Assembly (NCBI GenBank): GCA_027623815.1 | Contig: JAQBUV010000051.1 | Span: 1-18,482 of the forward strand | Direction: 5' to 3' | Length of the DNA: 18,482 nt | Source of the DNA: Casp-Chloro-G3 sp002816715 | GTDB lineage: Bacteria > Chloroflexota > Dehalococcoidia > Lucifugimonadales > UBA3495 | Part shown: one piece after another, positions 6,981-14,387 of the stretch | Layout of the letters: every line of letters begins with the position of its first letter | Numbering within the stretch: the first letter of the stretch is position 1 | The notes under the pieces: generated by a model | The model's database searches: none | What the model was told of the DNA's origin: nothing | What the model saw: only the letters and a program-made list of their open reading frames with translations | Translations under genes and position numbers: made by a program

Positions 6981-7463
6981 ATGAACCTTGGATCAGCGAC
7001 TAAAATGCTGCTCGACCTGGCAACGTCACCCCGCTATCAGGTCGACGGCAACAGCATGGCCCCCACCCTGGTTAGCGGTCAGCACCTGCTGGCCAGAACC
7101 TCGCGCCCGGCATCGAATCGGCTGAGTCGGGGGGACATCGTGGTGTTGAAACACCCCCAGCATACCCGCCGCGTTTACATCAAGCGCATTGTGGGCCTCC
7201 CCGACGAGAGCATATCAATCAATAAGGGAGTAACATACATTAACGACTCCCGATTGGCAGAGCCGTATCTGATTGGTACCGAGCCTACCCGGATCGATTC
7301 TGAGCGTGAGTGGTGGACCGGCCCAGAAGAATATTTCGTGATGGGGGATAACCGCAACGACAGCGAAGACAGCCGAGTGTTTGGCCCCATCAACAAAGAT
7401 TTGATCATTGGAAGAGTGTGGTTTCGCTATTGGCCTCTTTGCGATTGGGGTAAAATCGATTAG
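6981..7463 (+). CDS. S26-family signal peptidase I-like protein lacking a membrane anchor
   Basis: A 160-residue protein with type I signal peptidase motifs: catalytic Ser25 in VDGNSMAPTL, Lys68 in YIKRIVGLPDE (the Ser/Lys dyad) and the box MGDNRNDSEDSRVFG (121-135). Typical enzymes cut signal peptides on the outer face of the membrane and carry one or two N-terminal membrane segments. Here the catalytic domain starts almost at once, and neither the first 24 residues nor the in-frame upstream extension holds a membrane helix. The in-frame ORF is open back to 6696, but that part overlaps the divergent oxidoreductase gene and has a different residue make-up, so I reject it. ATG 6981 is preferred; ATG 6936 is a weaker alternative. 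The YihY gene follows after 42 bases on the same strand. Confidence 0.82.
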   Translation: MNLGSATKMLLDLATSPRYQVDGNSMAPTLVSGQHLLARTSRPASNRLSRGDIVVLKHPQHTRRVYIKRIVGLPDESISINKGVTYINDSRLAEPYLIGTEPTRIDSEREWWTGPEEYFVMGDNRNDSEDSRVFGPINKDLIIGRVWFRYWPLCDWGKID

Positions 7464-7505
7464 AACAATCAATATACTCAGACCCTCCGCAGCATCCATT
7501 CATTT

Positions 7506-8420
7506 ATGCCGATAAAGACCCAAGTCGAGAACGTCCTCACCTACCTCAAAGAGCAATTTATCCAAAGTCCTCTGGCTCAAAACCGCCTGGCAATACTGGT
7601 TTGGCGCGTTCTGCTAGGAATGGGGCAAGACGACGCCACTCATCTGGCTGCCGGCGTAGCTTACTATGCAATATTTTCAATGGTGCCTTTGTTACTGGGG
7701 CTGTTAGCCATCTTCGGGTTAGTCTTGAATTCAGCAGACCTGCAGCGGCAGTTCCTAGAATTCATAACGACTAACATTCCTGGCTCTGCCGGGTTTGTCA
7801 CCAGCAACGTGGGGCAAATTGTGAAGTGGCGCGGCGTCCTGGGTATTGGTGCGATTATTGGCTCGCTCTGGTTGGGACGAGCGGTGTTTGCCGCCATGAG
7901 CCGAGCAATCAACCGGGCTTGGGGAATTCGTAAAGACCGTCCGTTTTACATAGCCATACCCCAACAGATGGCCATGACTGTTATCCTGGGTAGTTTATTG
8001 CTGGTCTCCATACTTGGCAGTTCCGTTATTCAGTTGCTAAACAATGAACTATTCGGCGCATCTCACCAGGAACCAATACTGGACTTGGGCTTGACTTACA
8101 TCGCGCTCTATGTGATTCCCTCAATCATCACCCTGTTCACCTTCCTGCTGATCTACCGATACGTGCCCAATCGCAAAATGCGCTGGAGTTACGTTTGGCC
8201 CGGCGCATTGACTGCCGCCACCCTTTTTGAAACCGCTAAATTTCTCTTTTTCTGGTATCTGGAGCGGTTTGCGGTTTACGACCAGCTTTACGGTTCTTTG
8301 GCTTCGGTAATGGTGTTCCTCTTGTGGGCTTATTTCTCTGCTCTGATTCTAATTCTGGGAGCGGAGATCAGCTACGAGTACGAGCGGATATATTACCCGA
8401 ATGACCAGCAGAATACCTGA
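7506..8420 (+). CDS. YihY/virulence factor BrkB family membrane protein
   Basis: A 304-residue polytopic inner-membrane protein. About six hydrophobic helices are visible: roughly 47-75, 108-130, 150-178, 190-215, 224-250 and 258-285. Family landmarks are AAGVAYYAIFSMVPLLL near the first helix, the loop before GLGR-like GSLWLGRAVFAAMSRAINRAWG, YRYVPNRKMRWSYVWPGAL and YGSLASVMVFLLWAYFSALILILGAE. The biochemical function of the family is not settled; the old label RNase BN is a misassignment. The start ATG has no clear ribosome site within 15 bases. Co-transcription with the signal peptidase gene is likely from the 42-base gap. The C-terminus is short and charged, as usual in the family. Confidence 0.9.
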   Translation: MPIKTQVENVLTYLKEQFIQSPLAQNRLAILVWRVLLGMGQDDATHLAAGVAYYAIFSMVPLLLGLLAIFGLVLNSADLQRQFLEFITTNIPGSAGFVTSNVGQIVKWRGVLGIGAIIGSLWLGRAVFAAMSRAINRAWGIRKDRPFYIAIPQQMAMTVILGSLLLVSILGSSVIQLLNNELFGASHQEPILDLGLTYIALYVIPSIITLFTFLLIYRYVPNRKMRWSYVWPGALTAATLFETAKFLFFWYLERFAVYDQLYGSLASVMVFLLWAYFSALILILGAEISYEYERIYYPNDQQNT

Positions 8421-8515
8421 GGGATGCAACATGATCGTCGGGTTGAACCGAACCATGCGCGGTTTTGGCTCAATCTCATCGCATAGACGTAGGAGTGCGC
8501 TGGCGTGTGCGCCTT

Positions 8516-8537
8516 GGGCAGACAAATGTGTCTGCCC
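8516..8537 (+). terminator. Hairpin downstream of the YihY gene, possible terminator
   Basis: A perfect 9-bp stem, GGGCAGACA (8516-8524) and TGTCTGCCC (8529-8537), has loop AATG. No T-tract follows, so termination would be weak or Rho-assisted. The form GGGCAGACA...TGTCTGCCCCTACG resembles dispersed genomic palindromes, so it may be a repeat rather than a dedicated terminator. Confidence 0.4.
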
Positions 8538-8599
8538 CTACGAAGAAATAAGCAGCTCCATAATTCAGAATTGGAGCCGATTCACCAATCCCAAAAATC

Positions 8600-8624
8600 A
8601 GGGGCGGGTTTTATACCCGCCCCT
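8600..8624. repeat. Palindrome with perfect 10-bp stem
   Basis: AGGGGCGGGT (8600-8609) pairs with ACCCGCCCCT (8615-8624) around TTTAT. It ends in CCCCTAC like the hairpin at 8516, suggesting both belong to one palindromic repeat class. It lies between the convergent YihY and 89-residue protein genes, where it could separate the transcripts. Confidence 0.5.
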
Positions 8625-8653
8625 ACCAGTAATCGCCAACGAAAAGCGCTGCT

Positions 8654-8923
8654 TCAGAGCTTCCAGATGTTACCCACCTGGCAGATCATATCGACCTTGT
8701 TGATTGACTCAACCGGCCAGCCGACCATCTTGATCCAGTCTTCAAAGTGAGACTGCTCCACGGCTTCGCATTCCGAGATCAGCCGCCCGCTCTCCAGGTC
8801 TCCATAAACTTTGAGAATGGTGGTGCGACGGTCAGGACGCCACTTTTTGACCGCGTCCAGCTTGCTCCGGAAGTCCTCTTCGGTTATTCCAGGGACATTA
8901 TGTATCGCCACAAATCGGGACAT
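8654..8923 (-). CDS. Small conserved protein, DUF4242-like (ferredoxin-like fold candidate)
   Basis: An 89-residue protein starting MSRFVAIHNVPGITEEDF. Its pattern of beta strand (FVAIHNV), helix (EEDFRSKLDAVKKW), strand (TTILKVYGD), strand (RLISECEA), helix (SHFEDWIKMVGW) and final strand (KVDMICQVG) is what a ferredoxin-like alpha/beta fold looks like. It resembles the small DUF4242-type proteins, but this assignment is by eye. Function is unknown. The start is supported by GAGG nine bases upstream. It is the last gene of a minus-strand set with two MaoC-like genes, 69 bases after the nearer one, so a role with that pair is plausible. Confidence 0.6.
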   Translation of the reverse strand: MSRFVAIHNVPGITEEDFRSKLDAVKKWRPDRRTTILKVYGDLESGRLISECEAVEQSHFEDWIKMVGWPVESINKVDMICQVGNIWKL

Positions 8924-8992
8924 TTTTCTAACCTCGTTGCTGCCTTGAATGACCTACTAATCACCCGCGAATGACCGCCGTGGCTTTGCTCC

Positions 8993-9553
8993 CTAATCTG
9001 CTGGCGGCACGAAAGGGTAGGGAATTGGCGGGCCGTTGCGCAGGGGCAGCACCACGGTAGCTGAACCCGGCATGCTCTCGATACCGTCATGGGTCTTCAT
9101 GCCAATCTCCAACTCGATGAAGCCCATTTGCCCCTTCTCGTGCTTGCTGGTAACGTGGCCCCACATAATCAGAACATCTCCGGGCACCAGCATGGCCCGG
9201 TGCTCAAAGCGGGCCTTCCAGGGCCAACCGCCTGGGGATGTCCAGTCTTTCAAGAACTGGGGCACTACGCTCTGCTTCCAGGAGCCGTGCACCAGGATGC
9301 TGGGGTTCTTATCGTGGTTCAGGCCAAAGTCCAGATCGTAATGAATCCGGTGAAAATTCTCGATGGCGGCGCTCCACCGGAACAAATGAGTGGGGGTGGG
9401 CTTGTAGATGTACTTGGGCAACTCCATCCCCTCTGCCACATCTTCATAGTAAAGCTGCTGTTTGTTCCGTAGTTGGTCGGCGGTGGGCCGCTCATTAAGT
9501 TTCCAAATGTCCTCTGGCTCCATTTGAAGGAGGTCTTCCAAAGGAGTGGTCAT
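8993..9553 (-). CDS. MaoC-like hotdog-fold dehydratase subunit
   Basis: A 186-residue protein with a hotdog fold of the MaoC dehydratase type. MaoC relatives hydrate or dehydrate enoyl-CoA thioesters. The active-site-like helix reads RWSAAIENFHRIHYD (59-73): Asn66 stands where a catalytic Asp or Asn is usual, and His71 is kept. ILVHGSW (86-92) is the family's HG turn, and LVPGDVLIMWG with MGFIELEIGM form later strands of the sheet. GAGG about nine bases upstream supports the start. The gene follows the second MaoC-like gene on the same strand after 205 bases that contain repeat debris. The pair probably form a two-subunit hydratase like those where each polypeptide carries one hotdog domain. 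The acyl substrate is unknown. Confidence 0.8.
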   Translation of the reverse strand: MTTPLEDLLQMEPEDIWKLNERPTADQLRNKQQLYYEDVAEGMELPKYIYKPTPTHLFRWSAAIENFHRIHYDLDFGLNHDKNPSILVHGSWKQSVVPQFLKDWTSPGGWPWKARFEHRAMLVPGDVLIMWGHVTSKHEKGQMGFIELEIGMKTHDGIESMPGSATVVLPLRNGPPIPYPFVPPAD

Positions 9554-9637
9554 GACTATTACCTCGCGCCTTTAGTTTGATAAGCATTCAGGGGTTTCTT
9601 GAAGCTATGCCCGAGCCAATTGCTCCACCGATTCATG

Positions 9638-9760
9638 GTTCAACAGGCTCACCATGAGCGGGCCGAAGAGCTTCACTGTGGGCGGGCCAAATCCGCTGGT
9701 TCTGAGCCGGTCGAAGGACGTGACCAAACCAAGTTTGCCTTTTGTGACCGGCTCATGGTC
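9638..9760. repeat. Palindromic repeat debris of the 'ttcgac-aag-ctca' class between two MaoC-like genes
   Basis: The segment includes GTTCAACAGGCTCACCATGAGCG at its left end, in which GCTCA and TGAGC (9647-9659) are inverted, then TGAGCCGGTCGAAGGACG (9703-9720) and GACCGGCTCATGGTCAGCGG (9746-9765), which runs up to the stop of the upstream gene. These are shuffled pieces of a palindrome class also seen at 17780-17860. A 74-codon ORF through here is spurious. Confidence 0.5.
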
Positions 9761-10310
9761 AGCGGCGGATAGTTGAGGCGCGGGTGATGCACAGCACCTC
9801 ATCCCTCTGGTTCCAATACCTGGTCTCACGGGTAAGGATCAGGAAGGGTTTGCCGTCGCGCCCGACCCGTTCACGTATGTCGGAGTACTTGTTTTGGAAG
9901 TAGACCTTGTCGCCAATGCTGGGGTACTTGTAGATTTCCAACTCGTTGCCCGCGTTGAGCACCCGCATCAGGTTGGTGGGGATCGGGGGCAGCTCGCCGG
10001 GGCGTTTCACCGAGCCGATACCGTCGGACTCGGGATTATCCTCAAAAGCGCGGGTGATCGGGTCTTCCTGGTCTGGTCGAATCCGGCTGCTCAGGTAGCT
10101 GACCATGATGGGCGGCGTGGTTATTTCACCATACCGCGAGTTCTTGGCGTACTCTTCGTCCCAGTACATGGGGTCGGGATCCATCACCGCCTGGGTGAAC
10201 CGGCGCGAGTACTCGGCGTCAACGACGCCCCAAGACTCCACCACCTCACCGGCAACGCCGATCATGGCCTTAACTTCTGGAGTAAGAGCAGATTCGGTCT
10301 GCTGAGTCAT
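9759..10310 (-). CDS. MaoC/FAS1-like hotdog dehydratase N-terminal-type subunit
   Basis: A 183-residue protein resembling the N-terminal half of fungal FAS1-like and MaoC-type dehydratases. The segment YSRRFTQAVMDPDPMYWDEEYAKNSRYGEITTPPIM (34-69, shown here only to point to its landmarks DPDPMYWDEEYA and TTPPIM) is typical of this half, which usually binds acyl-CoA but lacks the catalytic Asp/His pair. Later strands include GDKVYFQNKYSDIRERV and FLILTRETRYWNQ. GGGAGG about nine bases upstream supports ATG 10310. It lies upstream of the other hotdog gene on the same strand, so the two are expected to make a heteromeric enoyl-CoA hydratase-like enzyme. Substrate unknown. Confidence 0.78.
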   Translation of the reverse strand: MTQQTESALTPEVKAMIGVAGEVVESWGVVDAEYSRRFTQAVMDPDPMYWDEEYAKNSRYGEITTPPIMVSYLSSRIRPDQEDPITRAFEDNPESDGIGSVKRPGELPPIPTNLMRVLNAGNELEIYKYPSIGDKVYFQNKYSDIRERVGRDGKPFLILTRETRYWNQRDEVLCITRASTIRR

Positions 10311-10475
10311 TCTGCAATCCTCCCTCGGGAATTGGGTCGCCTCAGACTACCGCAGCCAGCGAGGATAGTCAATACGGAGGCCCCTAAAAGTGTTAGCGAT
10401 TATGACAGCTACGGGGCCGTCCGGGGCACATGGGATTATTGTTGACCTGCATGGGATGCGGCTTTCCAAAAGGGC

Positions 10476-11411
10476 CTATGCTGCCCCAAAGTGCTGCTCC
10501 AGCTTTGCCTTGAACTCGTCTTGAGTGAAGTGGTAGGTCTGGGTGCCGTATATCTGAACCACGTAGTGGGAGCATACTGTGCCCATCATGGCGGCGCGTT
10601 CCAGCGGCAGTCCTTGAATCAGACCCTTGATCATGCCGCCCCGGAAGGCGTCACCAGCGCCGGTGGGATCGACCACATTGTTGGTGGGGACAACCGGTAT
10701 GCTCACCGACAGACCTTCTGAGTTGGACACCTGACAGCCATGTTCCCCTTTGGTGGTGACAATTGCCCCGGCCAGTTCCAGCAATCCGTGCTCAGACAGG
10801 CCGGTCTTTTCCTGGATCAAAGCCAGTTCATAATCGTTGGATACCAGCAGGTTCGACTGGCTGATGCACATTGCCAGGTTATCCCCCGGCCAGGCGGGAA
10901 GGGACTGCCCGGGGTCGAATATGGTGAAAATGCCCATCTGCTGATGCGTTCGAGTATACTCAGCCATGTCCTGCAGGTTGCCGGGCGCGACGATGGCGAT
11001 GCAGTCCTGGGCGTTGGTCTGTCCGAAATCAAAACCGGAGGCGTGTTTCATTGCGCCCGGGTTGAACCCGGTTATCTGATTGTCGGCCAGATCGGTGGTA
11101 ATATAGGCGGAGGCGGTGGCCTCTTCGGTAACCATCAGAATGTTTGCCGTGCTCAGTCCGTGCTCCTCAAACCACTGAAAGTACCGATGATAATCGTAAC
11201 CAATGGCCGCCACGATGCGAGGCTGTTCCCCCAGCAGGGACAGCGAGTAGGCAATGTTGCCCGCCGTGCCGCCAAAGTTTTCGCGCATGCCGTTGACGGT
11301 GAAGCTGACGTTGATCATATGAATTTTGTCAGGCATGATATGGTCGGAAAAGCGACCGGGGAAATCCATGATGCGGTCGTAAGCCAGTGATCCGGAGACT
11401 AGAATATCCAT
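10476..11411 (-). CDS. PfkB-family carbohydrate/nucleoside kinase (adenosine kinase-like)
   Basis: A 311-residue cytoplasmic kinase of the ribokinase/PfkB family. The first motif is visible as FGGTAGNIAYSLSLLG (46-61) and the second as VVDPTGAGDAFRGGM (246-260), where Asp254 is the catalytic base and GAGD forms the anion hole. The overall look (GSLAYDRIMDFPGRFSDHI near the start, SNDYELALIQ in the middle) is closest to the adenosine kinase-like subgroup, but ribokinase or fructokinase activity cannot be excluded. Its ribosome site (AAAGGAAAG, about nine bases before the ATG) lies inside a 37-bp sequence duplicated 74 bp further upstream. It is separated from the hotdog genes by 165 bases with no recognisable signal. 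Confidence 0.87.
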   Translation of the reverse strand: MDILVSGSLAYDRIMDFPGRFSDHIMPDKIHMINVSFTVNGMRENFGGTAGNIAYSLSLLGEQPRIVAAIGYDYHRYFQWFEEHGLSTANILMVTEEATASAYITTDLADNQITGFNPGAMKHASGFDFGQTNAQDCIAIVAPGNLQDMAEYTRTHQQMGIFTIFDPGQSLPAWPGDNLAMCISQSNLLVSNDYELALIQEKTGLSEHGLLELAGAIVTTKGEHGCQVSNSEGLSVSIPVVPTNNVVDPTGAGDAFRGGMIKGLIQGLPLERAAMMGTVCSHYVVQIYGTQTYHFTQDEFKAKLEQHFGAA

Positions 11412-11520
11412 TTAAGATGCTTTCCTTTTCGATCGGGGATTTAGATAACCACATCGGTGTGGAATTGTGTTGGCCGACGGGCGATTTAAGATGCTTTCCT
11501 TTTCGATCGGGGATTTAGAT
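11410..11520. repeat. Direct 37-bp repeat duplicating the kinase leader
   Basis: Copy one spans 11410-11446 and copy two 11484-11520; they are identical over 37 bases (from ATTTAAGATGCTTT to GGGGATTTAGAT), separated by 37 bases. Read on the minus strand each contains AAAAGGAAAGCATCTTAAAT. In copy one this is the ribosome site and the first bases of the kinase ATG; in copy two the ATG has become ATC. It looks like a short tandem segmental duplication. Confidence 0.9.
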
Positions 11521-11647
11521 GGCCAATGATGCGATTTCAGCCATACTACTCTAACGCAGCCGATGGCGGGACGCAATGTTGGTCGCAGGACCTCAGCAAT
11601 TCTCGAAAACCGTCCCAGTGTCCGTTCAAAGTGAGCTATAGGAGATT

Positions 11648-12445
11648 ATGCAGATGCCTACAGTAGCTGAGTTGCAGGAAAAATCCGCCAAACTTCGGGC
11701 GTTCTTTGATCAGTATCTGCCCTACGCCCGTCCCAATGCGGTGTTGGCTGACTTTATCAGAGTGCAACACGAGGTCATGTGGGGCGGGGTCTGGCTGGTG
11801 GACGGGCTAGACCTGAAGCTGCGGAGCTTTGCCACCATCACCGCCCAGTGCGTTAACGGCTACGACTTTGGCGTAGAGCACCAGGTACGGACCGGCTTGA
11901 CCATTGGGATAACCTCCCAGCAGATCAAGGGCATATTCATACAACTCCTGTTTTACGCCGGGGTGCCCGCCACCGTATCCGGCCTGCACATCGCTCAGGA
12001 AGTAATCAACGAGCGCGAAGAATGGAAATCAGATGATGTACCCCTGAACGTGGCCTGGCTGAATGAAATAGAGGACATGCTCAAACAAGGCAAAACCCTG
12101 CAAATCCAAAATTGGGGAGTGCCGGCCAGCCTGGAGATCGAAAACTCGCTGGCCCGGCAGATGGTGCCGGAAGCCGCCCAGATGGTGGACGGTTACAACT
12201 TTGGTCAGGTGTGGGCGCGGGCAGACCTGTCCCCCAAGGAGCGCATGGTGTGCATCCTGGCCGCGCTGATGTGTCGGGGGCACCTGAAGCAACTCAAGCG
12301 TCACATTGGCTACGCGCTAGACGCAGGGCTGAACCAGAAAGAGATTTGCGAAGTCTTTGCTCAGGCCGGTTGGTATCGGGGCTGGCCCTGTGTTGAGGAC
12401 GCCCTGGAGCAGGCCGTTGAAGTCTTCAAAGAGCGAGGAATTTAG
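11648..12445 (+). CDS. Two-domain carboxymuconolactone decarboxylase-like protein (paralogue 1)
   Basis: A 265-residue all-helical protein with two repeats of the carboxymuconolactone decarboxylase/AhpD-like fold. Repeat one (about 40-125) contains HEVMWGGVWLVDGLD, then TITAQCVNGYDFGVEH with His78. Repeat two (about 180-260) contains ERMVCILAALMCRGH, RHIGYALDAGLNQ with His219, and the closing CEVFAQAGWYRGWP. The AhpD CxxC redox pair is absent, so peroxidase-reducing activity is unlikely; the decarboxylase of the protocatechuate pathway or an unknown function is more probable. TAGGAG about seven bases upstream supports ATG 11648, though ATG 11654 is also possible. A close paralogue follows at 12622 on the same strand. 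Confidence 0.85.
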   Translation: MQMPTVAELQEKSAKLRAFFDQYLPYARPNAVLADFIRVQHEVMWGGVWLVDGLDLKLRSFATITAQCVNGYDFGVEHQVRTGLTIGITSQQIKGIFIQLLFYAGVPATVSGLHIAQEVINEREEWKSDDVPLNVAWLNEIEDMLKQGKTLQIQNWGVPASLEIENSLARQMVPEAAQMVDGYNFGQVWARADLSPKERMVCILAALMCRGHLKQLKRHIGYALDAGLNQKEICEVFAQAGWYRGWPCVEDALEQAVEVFKERGI

Positions 12446-12498
12446 TATCTTCCGTCTTCCGACTCACTGCACGACTGTTATTAAATTAGATGGATTCC

Positions 12499-12573
12499 CC
12501 TTTTCTCTTGATGGGAGAAGGCTGGGATGAGGGTGATACCCCTCACCTCTGTCCTCCCCCACCAGGGGAGAGG
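12499..12573 (-). repeat. Dispersed double-hairpin repeat, copy C (inverted)
   Basis: Arms around CCTTTTCTC/GGGAGAAGG (12499-12521) and CCTCCCCC/GGGGAGAGG (12553-12573) show the same layout as copy B, with some stem decay. It lies in the 176-bp spacer between the two paralogous genes and may place a transcript boundary there. Confidence 0.7.
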
Positions 12574-12621
12574 ATGCCCGCCAAGTCATACCCAATAATT
12601 CCAGCGATAGGAGCATCCTAA

Positions 12622-13428
12622 ATGACCCGAGCAGAAGACCTGGCTCAGCAGGCGGCCAATCTCCACGCATTCATCGATCGATATGTGCCGCAGGGTCGGC
12701 TAACCGGCGCTTTGCCCGACATCAGCAAGGACTACGTCAAACTCCAGGAAGAGGTGATGTGGGGAGGCGTTTGGCACGTGCCCGGTCTGGAAGTAACTTT
12801 GCGAAGCCTGGCCACCATTGCCGCCCAGTGCTGCAACGGCTGGGACTTTGGGCTCCAGCACCAGATTCGGGTTGGGCTTTCTCTAGGAATGTCCCCTCAG
12901 AAGATTAAAGGCATTTTCTTGCAACTTCTATTTTACACTGGGATACCGGCCACCGTTTTCGCTCTGACCCAGGCCCAACGGGTAATCAACGAGCAGCAGA
13001 TGTGGCAGGACGAGGACAAACAACCCCTGAAGGCCGAGTGGATGGCGTCGGTGGAGGAAAAACTTGAGCGCGGGCGGCAGTTGCGTCGCGAAAGCTGGGG
13101 CCAGCAAGCCGATATTGACCTGGAAGGCACTCTGTCCCAGGAACTGGTCGCCGAGACCGCAGACCTGGTTGACGCTTACAATTACGGTGAAGCCTGGGCC
13201 AGGGGCGACCTGACTCCCAAAGAGCGCACCGTCTGCATTCTGGTGGCGCTGATGTGTCGAGGGCACATGAAGCAGCTTAAGGAGCACATTGGATACGCGC
13301 TCAACCTAGGCATGAGCCAGCGCGAAATCTGTGAGGTCTTCTCCCAAGCTGGCTGGTATCGCGGTTGGCCCTACGTGGAGGATGCTTTGGAGCAGGCCGA
13401 TGCTGTGTTCAAGGAGCGGGAAATCTAG
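12622..13428 (+). CDS. Two-domain carboxymuconolactone decarboxylase-like protein (paralogue 2)
   Basis: A 268-residue paralogue of the preceding gene, similar along its whole length. Shared landmarks are EVMWGGVW, RSLATIAAQCCNGWDFGLQH (His80), KIKGIFLQLLFYTGIPATV, MCRGHMKQLKEHIGYAL and CEVFSQAGWYRGWPYVEDALEQA. As in paralogue one the CxxC pair is missing; the adjacent Cys70-Cys71 is not that motif. The middle linker (about 125-175) is the most diverged part. AGGAG about ten bases upstream supports ATG 12622. The stop codon TAG 13426-13428 overlaps the stop codon of the convergent permease gene, so there is no room for a terminator. A tandem duplication followed by divergence is the simple history. 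Confidence 0.85.
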   Translation: MTRAEDLAQQAANLHAFIDRYVPQGRLTGALPDISKDYVKLQEEVMWGGVWHVPGLEVTLRSLATIAAQCCNGWDFGLQHQIRVGLSLGMSPQKIKGIFLQLLFYTGIPATVFALTQAQRVINEQQMWQDEDKQPLKAEWMASVEEKLERGRQLRRESWGQQADIDLEGTLSQELVAETADLVDAYNYGEAWARGDLTPKERTVCILVALMCRGHMKQLKEHIGYALNLGMSQREICEVFSQAGWYRGWPYVEDALEQADAVFKEREI

Positions 13429-14336
13429 CGTCCCCGCTGACGTGGGTCGAGCAAATCCCGAATCGCGTCGCCAAATATGTTCAGGCCGAACACGGCAATG
13501 CTGATGGCTACCCCAGGCCAAATGACCATCCAAGGAGCCTCATTTCGGTACTGCTGAGCCACTCCGGTCAGCATGGTACCCAGCGAGGCGTTGGGTTCCT
13601 GTATCCCAATGCCCAGGAAGCTCAGGGTAGACTCGGTCAAGATGGCCGTCCCCAGTTCGGCGGTGGCCATGACAATCCAGGGTGAAACGGTGTTGGGCAA
13701 TATATGGCGCAGAATCAGCCTGGGTTCACTCACTCCTACCGCTCGGGCCGCATCAATGTACCCCCGCTCCCGAATGCTGAGCGTCACCGCTCTGGTGATT
13801 CGGGAAATGTTGGGCGACTGCACCAGCGCGATGGCAAAGATGAAGGTGAACAGCGATGTGCCCAGCGCGGTAACCACCACCATTGCCATGATGATGGTGG
13901 GGAACGCCATCAAGATGTCTACGACGCGTTGCACAATCAGGTCGAGCACACCACCACGATAACCAACGATGATACCGATTAATCCGCCGCCCACCGAAGC
14001 GATGGTGATGGCCGAGAATCCGATCAGCATGGAAACGCGCGTCCCATGCAGCAAACGACTGTAAAGGTCTCGCCCAAACTGATCGGTGCCCATCCAGTAT
14101 GTGGAATTGGAATTAACCAGGCGGTCGGCGTAGTGGGGTTCGATGGGGTCGAAGTTCTGCAAGACACCGGCAAACAACGAAATCGACAGCATGAACACGA
14201 CCAAAACCCCGCCAAAGGCTCCCAACGGCTTACGGCGGACCGACCGGATTAACCAGGTGAGAAAACTCGCCTTCGTGGGTCGATACTCAAGAGTGGCTCC
14301 TGAACTCCCCATGGCACTGGAATTTCCAGGATTCAT
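13425..14336 (-). CDS. Dipeptide/oligopeptide ABC transporter permease, DppC/OppC type
   Basis: A 303-residue inner-membrane permease subunit. An N-terminal helix (about 38-58) is followed by the typical GTDQFGRDLYSRLLHG (83-98). A core of five helices (about 100-125, 140-158, 160-176, 218-240 and 268-288) follows. The cytoplasmic EAA loop that contacts the ATPase is RGYIDAARAVGVSEPR (191-206) continuing to HILPN. It should partner the DppB-type permease encoded just upstream. GGAG seven bases upstream supports ATG 14336. The gap to the upstream permease is 51 bases. The last gene of a broken binding protein-permease-permease set; no ATP-binding subunit lies within the window. The substrate could be peptides, nickel, or sugars, since this class is broad. 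Confidence 0.92.
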   Translation of the reverse strand: MNPGNSSAMGSSGATLEYRPTKASFLTWLIRSVRRKPLGAFGGVLVVFMLSISLFAGVLQNFDPIEPHYADRLVNSNSTYWMGTDQFGRDLYSRLLHGTRVSMLIGFSAITIASVGGGLIGIIVGYRGGVLDLIVQRVVDILMAFPTIIMAMVVVTALGTSLFTFIFAIALVQSPNISRITRAVTLSIRERGYIDAARAVGVSEPRLILRHILPNTVSPWIVMATAELGTAILTESTLSFLGIGIQEPNASLGTMLTGVAQQYRNEAPWMVIWPGVAISIAVFGLNIFGDAIRDLLDPRQRGR

Positions 14337-14387
14337 TGCTGACTCCGGTCATTGGCGAGGATACGTGAGCAGATGCAATACAACATC

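Noticed and set aside
9605..9829. 74-codon minus-strand ORF containing SFDRLRTSGF
   Set aside because: This peptide is the usual translation of dispersed ttcgac-type palindromes and overlaps the MaoC-like gene end.
10740..11390. 216-codon plus-strand ORF
   Set aside because: It is antisense to the PfkB-family kinase, whose motifs are clear; no family resemblance was seen.
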